In this document: in pieces, positions 58,250-64,000 of the stretch
Position numbering within the stretch: position 1 is the stretch's first letter
Layout: the number at the start of each line of letters is the position of its first letter
Assembly (NCBI GenBank): GCA_030447725.1
Contig: JAUJOQ010000001.1
Location: forward strand, 1,091,263 to 1,155,262
DNA length: 64,000 nucleotides
Direction: 5' to 3'
Source of the DNA: Thermoleophilaceae bacterium
GTDB taxonomy: Bacteria; Actinomycetota; Thermoleophilia; Solirubrobacterales; Thermoleophilaceae
Position numbers and translations under genes: made by a program
Notes under the pieces: generated by a model
Database searches by the model: none
What the model was told of the DNA's origin: nothing
Seen by the model: the letters and a program-made list of their open reading frames with translations, nothing else

Positions 58250-59764
58250 GTGGCGATCGAAGCCCGAGAACTGATCGCGGGCCGCTACCGCAAGCTCGGC
58301 ACCATCGGGGTGGGGGGGATGGCCCGCGTCGTGCTGGCCGAGGACGAGCGGCTGGGGCGCCGTGTGGCGGTCAAGGCCATGCACACCGACAGCCTCGAGG
58401 ACAGCGCCCAGCGCTTCGAGCGCGAGGCCCGGATCGGCGCTTCGCTCAACCATCCCAACCTCGTGTCGGTCTACGACGTGGTCACCGACGCCGAGTCGGT
58501 GCTGATCGTGATGGAGTACGTGGAGGGCAAGACCCTGAAGGAGGCGATCGCCGAGGGGCCGCTCGACCGAGCGACGGCGATCTCGGTGATCGGCGGCGTG
58601 GCGGGCGCGCTCGATCACGCCCACAAGGCGGGGATCGTGCACCGCGACGTGAAGCCGGCCAACATCCTGATTCGCGAGGACGGGGTGGCCAAGCTCGCCG
58701 ACCTGGGGATCGCCACGGCGGCCGAGAACACGCGCATCACCAGCAGCGGGATCGTGCTCGGAACTGCGGTGTACATGGCGCCCGAGCAGCTCGAGGGCGA
58801 AAGGCCCGGCCCCGCCGCCGACGTCTACTCGCTGGCCGCGGTGGCCTACGAGGCGTTGTCGGGCAAGAGGGCTCGCGACGGCGCCTCGCCGGTGGAGCTC
58901 GCGCACAAGGCCGCGACCAGACCGCCTCCCGACCTGCTCGAAGCATGGCCGGACGCGCCGCCGGAGGCAGCACGCGCGCTCGCGCGCGGGATGTGCCGCG
59001 ACCCCGGCGAGAGGCAGCCCTCGGCGCGCGCCCTCGCTAACGAGCTCGCTCGCTCGCTGCTCCCCCCGCGCGCCCTGCCCGCCCCGCCCACCCCGGATGC
59101 GGATTCCGATCGCACCATGCCGATGAAGCGAACCTCGGTGTCCGATGTCCGGCGCACACCGCCGCCCCCGGCGCAGGCGGCGCCACCTTCGCGCCCTGCC
59201 GCCTCGCCGCCCCGCACCCAGCGCGGCAGGCGCGTCCCGAGCTGGCTGCCCGCCACCACCGCGCTGGTGCTGGTCGGCGTGGTGGGCGCCGTGGCGCTCG
59301 CCTCGCTGGGGGGCGAGAGCGAGGATCCGCCCCGGGCACCGGACCGGGCTGCCGAAAGGAAAAAACCGAAACGCGCCGAGCAACAGGCGCCCTCGCCGCA
59401 GCCTGCGCCCGAGGAGCAGCCCGCCGACGAGCCTGCGCCGGCCCCCGAGGAGCCGGCCACGGCCGGCACCATCGACCCGGAGGAGGGCGCCCGCCTCGAC
59501 GCCGAGGCTTACCGTCTCATCCAGCAGGAGCGCTACACGGAGGCCGTGCCGATCGCGCGCCAGGCCGTCGCCTCGTTCCCCGAGGACGACCAGAGCGCCA
59601 ACTATGCCTTCGCGCTGTTCAACCTAGGGACCGCGCTCAACCGCTCCGGCAACCCGGATGAGGCGATCCCTTACCTGGAGAAGCGCCTGAGCTTCTCCGA
59701 CGACCGGCCCGAGGTCGTGCAGGCCGAGCTCGACGACGCGCGCGCGAACGCCGCCGGCGGCTGA
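58250..59764 (+). CDS. membrane Ser/Thr protein kinase with TPR-like extracytoplasmic domain
   Basis: Protein of 504 residues. Kinase domain about 10-265: glycine loop IGVGGMARVVLAE, VAVKAMHTDS (Lys), IVHRDVKPANILI, KLADLGIATA (DLG in place of DFG) and VYMAPEQLEG. A Pro-rich linker with SDRTMPMKRTS follows, then a membrane helix (about 342-362, LPATTALVLVGVVGAVALAS) and a Lys/Pro/Glu-rich stalk. The outer C-terminal region ends in a TPR-like helix pair (ANYAFALFNLGTALNRSGNP, DEAIPYLEKRL). PASTA repeats are absent. Start GTG 58250. Confidence 0.9.
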   Translation: MAIEARELIAGRYRKLGTIGVGGMARVVLAEDERLGRRVAVKAMHTDSLEDSAQRFEREARIGASLNHPNLVSVYDVVTDAESVLIVMEYVEGKTLKEAIAEGPLDRATAISVIGGVAGALDHAHKAGIVHRDVKPANILIREDGVAKLADLGIATAAENTRITSSGIVLGTAVYMAPEQLEGERPGPAADVYSLAAVAYEALSGKRARDGASPVELAHKAATRPPPDLLEAWPDAPPEAARALARGMCRDPGERQPSARALANELARSLLPPRALPAPPTPDADSDRTMPMKRTSVSDVRRTPPPPAQAAPPSRPAASPPRTQRGRRVPSWLPATTALVLVGVVGAVALASLGGESEDPPRAPDRAAERKKPKRAEQQAPSPQPAPEEQPADEPAPAPEEPATAGTIDPEEGARLDAEAYRLIQQERYTEAVPIARQAVASFPEDDQSANYAFALFNLGTALNRSGNPDEAIPYLEKRLSFSDDRPEVVQAELDDARANAAGG

Positions 59765-59791
59765 AGCTGCCCGCTGCGCCTCGGCGACAGC

Positions 59792-59809
59792 CGCGCGACC
59801 GCGCGTTTT
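59792..59809 (+). terminator. weak intrinsic terminator after the kinase gene
   Basis: CGCGC-GACC-GCGCG followed by TTTTC, a short five-base GC stem with four Ts, 28 bases after the kinase stop. Confidence 0.4.
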
Positions 59810-59907
59810 CGCCCCACCGCGGGCGACGGCAGGGTCACGAACGCAACGTCTCTGCGTCAGAGGTGTGGCAAGGGGACGACCCCAGGCCCGGGCCGGCCTT
59901 TTCACGG

Positions 59908-60016
59908 GTTGCTCGCAGCCGTAGGGACGCCGCTGCCCGGCAAGAACAGCGTCAAGAAGGACGACATCGCCAGGGGTGCAGTCCGCAGCTCAGACACCCC
60001 GATAACGCCGTCACCG
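59908..60016 (+). pseudogene. possible remnant of a repetitive surface-protein motif
   Basis: PLPGKNSVKKDDIARGAVRS reads like the SV-x3-x-I-x2-GAV turns of collagen-like or fibre-type repeat proteins. A frame change then gives DNAVTVKAH, a continuation of the same pattern. No start, stop context or ribosome site supports a live gene. The rest of the 59765-60016 gap shows nothing else. Confidence 0.3.
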
Positions 60017-60394
60017 TCAAGGCCCACCGGTCGGAGGAGCGTCGCGGGCGCCCGCCTCGAGGCGGGCCACGAGCTCGTCGAGGCGCAGCTCCTCGAGGCC
60101 GCGCCCCACAGCTTCCAGCTCCGCGGCGCAGTACTCCACCAGCGCGCGCCCTTCGCTGACCAGCTCGAGTGTCTCGCGCAGCCCGGCCTCGCCCGAGTCC
60201 AGCCGCTTGATGATCTCCTCGATCCGCGCGGCGGCTGTCTCGTAGGAATTTCCGGTGCGGTGCGCGCCGGAGGATTCTCCGGTGCGGTGCTCGCCGGAGG
60301 AATCTCCGGTGCGGTGCTCGCCGGAACGACGTTCCGGCTGCGCTCCTCCCTGGGAACGTTCCGGCTGCGCTCCTTCTCTGCCCTCCGTGTTCAT
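60017..60394 (-). CDS. xseB: exodeoxyribonuclease VII small subunit with repeat-encoded N-terminus
   Basis: Small subunit of exonuclease VII, which processes single-stranded DNA. The conserved core is about residues 50-115: YETAAARIEEIIKRLDSGEA, LRETLELVSEGRALVEYCAA, ELEAVGRGLEELRLDEL. The first 48 residues are encoded by the dispersed repeat: GAQPERSQGGAQPERRSGEH, then three RTG-type units (SGEHRTGDS, SGEHRTGES, SGAHRTGNS). A normal XseB would start near the YETAAAR segment. ATG 60394 overlaps the xseA stop (ATGA), so the repeat entered a coupled gene without breaking it. Confidence 0.85.
   Translation of the reverse strand: MNTEGREGAQPERSQGGAQPERRSGEHRTGDSSGEHRTGESSGAHRTGNSYETAAARIEEIIKRLDSGEAGLRETLELVSEGRALVEYCAAELEAVGRGLEELRLDELVARLEAGARDAPPTGGP
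60250..60374. repeat. dispersed palindromic repeat array, copy 3 (in xseB)
   Basis: Read on the minus strand: two left units (GGAGCGCAGCCGGAACGT), the palindrome GCCGGAAC-GTC-GTTCCGGC (60320-60338), and three right units (CGGCGAGCACCGCACCGGA, with GATTCCTC-type linkers). All are in frame with xseB; the translated core is the same GAQPERRSGEHRTG as in ispD. Confidence 0.92.
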
Positions 60395-61767
60395 CCCTCG
60401 TCGTCCTCGATGCGTGCGCGCACCCGGTCGTCGCGAAAGCGCACCGAGACGCGCCCCGCCTCTCGCGCCGCCGAGGCGCTCGTGACCAGGGCGCCGTAGG
60501 GGTCCTCCACCAGCGCATAGCCACGCTCGAGCGCACGCTCCGGGTCGTGGGCGGCCAGGGCGAGGCTCAGGCGCTCCAAGTCGCGGCTTCGCCGCACGAT
60601 CGCCGCCGTGGCGGCCCGGTCCAGGTCTGCGCCGCTGTGTATCAGCGCCGCCCGCGCACGCTTGGCATCAGCTTCGGCAGAGGCGGCCTTGCGCGACAGC
60701 ACCACTGCGTGGCTGGCGGTGCCGCGCCGCCCCGACGCGGTCCCGCGGCGCCCGGATGCGCGCAGCTCGCGAAGCTTCTGGTGCAGCCAGGCGCGTTGGC
60801 GGGACACGTGCTCCGCGGGAGCGCGAGTGAGCTCCTCCAGCCGCCGCGCACGCTGCACCACCGCCCGGCGCCCGCATCCGTTCAACCTCACTACGGCATC
60901 GCGCATGGCAACCCGGCCCTCCCCGCAGTGCACGCGGACGGCGGTCTCCGCCGCATGCGTCGGGGTTGAACAGGACACGGCTGCCACATCGTCGATCAGG
61001 GTGCGGTCGGTGTGATGGCCGACGGAGGCGATCACCGGCACCGCCAGCAGGGCGACCGTGCGGCACAGTGTCTCGTCCGAGAACGCCATCAGGTCCATTA
61101 CCGACCCGCCGCCCCGCGCCACCACGATCGTGTCCACCTCGCCCGCAACCACGAGGTCCTGCAGCGCCCGCGCGATCAGGGGAGCGGCACGGCGGTCCTG
61201 GACGGGAGCGAAGCCCCACACCAGCCGTCCCTCCCAGCCGCGCCGGCGCAAGCCGGCGAGCACGTCGTCGCGGGCCTTGCCTCCTTCGCCGGTCACCACG
61301 CCGATGCAGGGCGGCAGCGCCGGTCGCGAGAGCGCCTTCTGGGGGTCGAACAGCCCCTCGGCGCCCAGCTTGCGGCGCAGACGCTCTATCTGGGCCAGCA
61401 GCTCGCCCTCCCCGGCCACGCGCAGGCCGGTTGCTCGGAAGGTGAACGAGGGAGACGAGGTGGAGCTGCCCGGGTAGTAGTCGCAACCGCCGGCGAGAAC
61501 CACCTGGGCACCGTTTTCAAGCTGAACGCCGAGCCGGTCGTAGTCGCTGCGCCACATCGAGCAGGGCAGCGCCCCGTTCACGTCGCGCAGCTCGAAGTAG
61601 ACGCCCTTGACCTTCACGCCGAGATTGGAGACCTCGCCGAACACCTGCACCCGTGCCAGCGCCCGCAGGCGCCCACGCAGTGCGGCCGAGTACTCACCCA
61701 CGGGGAAGGGACCCTTCAGCGCGCTGCCGTCGATGCCGGCGGGGCGCGCCGGCTGGCCCATGCTCAT
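60391..61767 (-). CDS. xseA: exodeoxyribonuclease VII large subunit
   Basis: Catalytic subunit of 458 residues. N-terminal OB fold (VQVFGEVSNLGVKVKGVYFE, LRDVNGALPCSMW), nuclease domain with CIGVVTGEGGKARDDVLAGL, TIVVARGGGSVMDLMAFSDE and VIASVGHHTDRTLIDDVA, then a long helical domain containing a duplicated SGRRGTA heptapeptide. Metal and catalytic positions (GGGS, Asp, His) are present. The stop overlaps the xseB start. Start ATG 61767, or ATG 61761. Confidence 0.93.
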   Translation of the reverse strand: MSMGQPARPAGIDGSALKGPFPVGEYSAALRGRLRALARVQVFGEVSNLGVKVKGVYFELRDVNGALPCSMWRSDYDRLGVQLENGAQVVLAGGCDYYPGSSTSSPSFTFRATGLRVAGEGELLAQIERLRRKLGAEGLFDPQKALSRPALPPCIGVVTGEGGKARDDVLAGLRRRGWEGRLVWGFAPVQDRRAAPLIARALQDLVVAGEVDTIVVARGGGSVMDLMAFSDETLCRTVALLAVPVIASVGHHTDRTLIDDVAAVSCSTPTHAAETAVRVHCGEGRVAMRDAVVRLNGCGRRAVVQRARRLEELTRAPAEHVSRQRAWLHQKLRELRASGRRGTASGRRGTASHAVVLSRKAASAEADAKRARAALIHSGADLDRAATAAIVRRSRDLERLSLALAAHDPERALERGYALVEDPYGALVTSASAAREAGRVSVRFRDDRVRARIEDDEG

Positions 61768-61780
61768 GCCCCGATCATCC

Positions 61781-61786
61781 TAAAGT
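61781..61786 (+). promoter_or_regulatory. -10 box of the serine-hydrolase gene (leaderless)
   Basis: TAAAGT, seven bases before GTG 61794 in the short gap between xseA and this divergent gene. Confidence 0.5.
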
Positions 61787-61793
61787 GCCGGAC

Positions 61794-62588
61794 GTGGGCG
61801 TATCGATCTTGCGCGCGGCGTGCGTCACGGCTCTCCTCATGGCCGTGTCCGCGGCCGGCGCCACTGCCGCGTCGGCGGCGCCGGCGAAGGGGGAGAGATG
61901 GCGACCCGGCGTGTCGGAGGCGGTGGCCTACGCGTCGGGGCGCGCAGGCACGGTGTCGTTTGCCCTGCGCACCCGCGGCCATCTCTACGGCTATGACTCG
62001 CGACGCAGGATGAGCTCGGCCAGCGTGGTGAAGGCGATGCTGATGGTGGCCTACCTCAACCGCGACGGCGTCAGGGGCCGCAGGCTGAACCGGGCCGATC
62101 ACCGCCTGATCGACCCGATGATCACGCGATCGGAGAACATCGCGGCGACGCGCGTGCGCGACATCGTCGGCAACGGCGCCCTCGAGCGCCTGGCCGACCG
62201 CGTGGGCATGCGCGACTTCGCCACCGCCGCCAGCTGGGGAGCGACGCAGATCACGGCGGCCGACCAGACCAAGTTCTTCCTGGAGATCGACCGCTACGTG
62301 GTACGCCGCCACCGCGACACCGCCCTCCGGCTCCTGGCGTCGATCGTGCCCCGCCAGCGGTGGGGCATCGCTCGGGCCATTCCGCACGGATGGGCCTTTC
62401 ACTTCAAGGGCGGCTGGACGTCGCTGGTGCAGAACCAGGTCGGCGTGCTGCGGCGGGGCAGCCGCCGTATCGCCATAGCGGTGTTCACCAGCGACAGCCC
62501 CCGCCCCCTCTACGGACGTGAGACCGAACGGGGAGTGGCCCTGCGCCTGCTCCGCGGCCTTGACCGCAGCCCCGTCACCGCTGAGTAG
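61794..62588 (+). CDS. secreted beta-lactamase-like serine hydrolase
   Basis: Protein of 264 residues with a signal peptide (about 1-28, ending AASAAP). The class A beta-lactamase/DD-peptidase motifs are all visible: SxxK in SSASVVKAMLM, SxN as SEN in ITRSENIAA, and KTG as KGG in FHFKGGWTS. No Glu166-bearing omega-loop motif is evident, so a penicillin-binding or other hydrolase role is as likely as resistance. Start GTG 61794 with TAAAGT seven bases upstream. Confidence 0.8.
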   Translation: MGVSILRAACVTALLMAVSAAGATAASAAPAKGERWRPGVSEAVAYASGRAGTVSFALRTRGHLYGYDSRRRMSSASVVKAMLMVAYLNRDGVRGRRLNRADHRLIDPMITRSENIAATRVRDIVGNGALERLADRVGMRDFATAASWGATQITAADQTKFFLEIDRYVVRRHRDTALRLLASIVPRQRWGIARAIPHGWAFHFKGGWTSLVQNQVGVLRRGSRRIAIAVFTSDSPRPLYGRETERGVALRLLRGLDRSPVTAE

Positions 62589-62591
62589 CAT
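62586..62591 (+). promoter_or_regulatory. -10 box of the acyl-CoA dehydrogenase gene at 62601 (leaderless)
   Basis: TAGCAT, nine bases before GTG 62601, overlapping the previous stop codon. Confidence 0.45.
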
Positions 62592-62600
62592 GCCGCCCCC

Positions 62601-63737
62601 GTGGACCTGACCCTCTCGCCCAACGAGCAGGCCTTCCGGGACGTGCTGCGGAGCTGGCTGGCCGAGAACCATCCCGGTGAGGAGCCCACCGGGGACGAGG
62701 CGGGCTTCGAGTTCCGGGTCGAGTGGCAGAAGAAGCTGCACGCGGCAGGCTACGCCGGCGTCTCCTGGCCCGAGGAGTTCGGAGGCCGGGGGGCCACCCT
62801 CGTCGAGCAGGCGATCTATGGCGAGGAGATGGCCCGCGCCAAGACGCCCTCCACCGCCAACGTGCTCGGCCTCGTGATGGGCGGCCCCGTCGTGATCGCC
62901 CACGGCAGTGAGGAGCAGAAGCAGCGCTACCTGGAGCCGATCCTCTCCGCCGAGGAGATCTGGTGTCAGGGCTTCTCCGAGCCCGAGTCGGGCTCCGACC
63001 TCGCCTCCCTGAAGACGCGCGCGGTCAAGTCGGACGGCGGCTGGAGCGTGACCGGCCAGAAGGTGTGGACCACGCTGGCGCACGTCTCCAAGTGGTGCAT
63101 GCTCGTGGCCCGCACCGACCAGGACGCGCCCAAGCACAAGGGGCTCACGTACTTCCTGATGGATATGGAGCAGGACGCCGTGCAGGTCCGTCCGCTCCAC
63201 CAGATCACCGGCGAGGCCGAGTTCAACGAGCTGTTCATCGAGGATGCCTACATCCCCGACGAGAACGTGCTAGGCGGGGTGGGCAACGGCTGGTCGGTCG
63301 CGATCACCACCCTGATGCACGAGCGCGCAGGGCTCGGCGCTGCGGCTGCGGCCAGCGTGAAGATCGCCTTGGGGCAGCTGATCGAACTGGCCTCGGAGCA
63401 CGGCATGGCCGATGACCCGATCGTCCGCCAGGAAATCGCCTCTCTGTTGATCGAGGCCGAGGCCCTGCGCCTGAACGCCTGGCGCGGCCTGACCGCGATC
63501 ATGAAGACCGGCACACCTGGCCCCGAGGGCTCGCTGCCGAAGCTGCAGTGGTCAGCGGTCAACCAGGGGCTCACCGAGCTCGCCGTCACGATCCAGGGCG
63601 AGGCCGGCCTGGCCAAGGACTCCGACTGGACCTACCGCTTCCTGCGCGCCCGTGCCAACTCCGTCGAGGGCGGGACAACGGAGATCCTCAAGAACATCAT
63701 CGCCGAGCGCGTGCTCGGCCTGCCGAAATTACGATGA
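62601..63737 (+). CDS. acyl-CoA dehydrogenase, second copy
   Basis: FAD-dependent dehydrogenase of 378 residues. Signatures: WQKKLHAAGYAGVSWPEEFG, CQGFSEPESGSDLASLKTRA (flavin and substrate region), VLGGVGNGWSVAITTLMHER and the C-terminal SVEGGTTEILKNIIAERVLG. The YEGT-type catalytic motif of the copy at 2213 is not present, so the catalytic base or substrate (for example branched or steroid side chains) may differ. Start GTG 62601. No palindrome like that at 2161 or 56947 precedes it. Confidence 0.9.
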   Translation: MDLTLSPNEQAFRDVLRSWLAENHPGEEPTGDEAGFEFRVEWQKKLHAAGYAGVSWPEEFGGRGATLVEQAIYGEEMARAKTPSTANVLGLVMGGPVVIAHGSEEQKQRYLEPILSAEEIWCQGFSEPESGSDLASLKTRAVKSDGGWSVTGQKVWTTLAHVSKWCMLVARTDQDAPKHKGLTYFLMDMEQDAVQVRPLHQITGEAEFNELFIEDAYIPDENVLGGVGNGWSVAITTLMHERAGLGAAAAASVKIALGQLIELASEHGMADDPIVRQEIASLLIEAEALRLNAWRGLTAIMKTGTPGPEGSLPKLQWSAVNQGLTELAVTIQGEAGLAKDSDWTYRFLRARANSVEGGTTEILKNIIAERVLGLPKLR

Positions 63738-63744
63738 CCCAGCG

Positions 63745-64000
63745 AGAGGAGCGCAGCCGGAACGTTTCGGGAGGAGCGCAGCCGGAACGCTGCCGGAGGA
63801 GCGCAGGCCGATCGCCCAGGGAGGAGCGCAGCCGGAACGTTGCCGGAGGAGCGCAGGCCGATCGGCCAGGGAGGAGCGCAGCCGGAACGTTGTTCCGGCG
63901 AGCACCGCACCGGAGGTTCTCGGCCGAGCACCGCACGGATGGCTCTCCGGCGAGCACCGCACCGGAGGTTCTCGGCCGAGCACCGCACGGATGGCTCTCC
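63745..64000. repeat. dispersed palindromic repeat array, copy 4 (runs off window)
   Basis: The longest array: about five left units (GGAGGAGCGCAGCCGGAACG and GGAGGAGCGCAGGCCGATCG forms) spaced 25-35 bases, the palindrome GCCGGAAC-GTT-GTTCCGGC (63881-63899), then right units GAGCACCGCACCGGAGGTTC and GAGCACCGCACGGATGGCTC alternating to the window edge. Long open frames on the minus strand here are products of the repeat, not genes. Confidence 0.92.

Noticed and set aside
63745..64000. CRISPR array
   Set aside because: Units are of two alternating kinds, spacing is irregular, there are no unique spacers, and the array has a palindromic centre with mirrored units; no cas genes are present.

Overview
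The window is very GC-rich, densely packed chromosomal DNA from a high-GC Gram-positive bacterium, most likely a deep-branching actinobacterium of the class Thermoleophilia (Solirubrobacterales or Gaiellales type). This is inferred from gene content: CarD, DisA, a Rv2191-like exonuclease/GIY-YIG fusion, a mycobacterial-type fused acyl-CoA reductase, a MerR-adenylate cyclase fusion and a Bacillus-type SigH. Many genes begin with GTG or TTG. Many lack a Shine-Dalgarno sequence and instead carry a TANNNT -10 box 7 to 10 bases before the start codon, as expected for leaderless mRNAs. No phage, insertion sequence or CRISPR array is visible.

Layout. 1-7446: a truncated Ca2+/H+ antiporter, small hypothetical genes, then beta-oxidation genes (acyl-CoA dehydrogenase, PadR regulator, 3-hydroxyacyl-CoA dehydrogenase, and a second dehydrogenase half fused to enoyl-CoA hydratase) and a sirtuin. 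7437-16954: a three-domain cell-wall hydrolase, two phasin-like coiled-coil proteins flanking a nucleoside phosphorylase, an epimerase-like protein, a PlsC acyltransferase and a fused acyl-CoA reductase. 17138-48101: a long housekeeping block, tilS-hpt-ftsH-folP-folB-folK-coaX-dus-greA-lysS-clpC-radA-disA-carD-ispD-PHP-ispF-cysS-rlmB-sigH and tRNA-Thr. Its order strongly recalls the Bacillus tilS-to-sigH region. It is interrupted by a histidine kinase/HD-GYP/response-regulator cassette inside the folate genes, and by decayed genes between greA and lysS and between clpC and the CDGSH gene. 48111-56164: two ECF sigma factors with their partners, rhomboid, glycosyltransferase, SRPBCC, metal-receptor, PCD and CNNM/CorC genes. 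56183-63737: a second beta-oxidation locus, a Ser/Thr kinase, exonuclease VII, a beta-lactamase-like protein and another acyl-CoA dehydrogenase.

The most unusual signals are these. (1) A dispersed palindromic repeat family occurs at four places. Its core is two 8-bp arms around GTC, GTT or GAC, flanked by repeated side units, and in ispD and xseB it is read in the same frame as a GAQPERRSGEHRTG peptide. (2) A 62-bp-period tandem duplication at the start of ispD breaks its frame. (3) Nearly identical palindromes lie before an acyl-CoA dehydrogenase gene and between a divergent dehydrogenase/thiolase pair, suggesting a shared fatty-acid repressor. (4) Two 40-bp-spaced palindromes sit in the acyl-CoA reductase/cyclase promoter region. 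(5) Relics of VapC toxins and an isochorismatase lie in the gaps of the housekeeping block.
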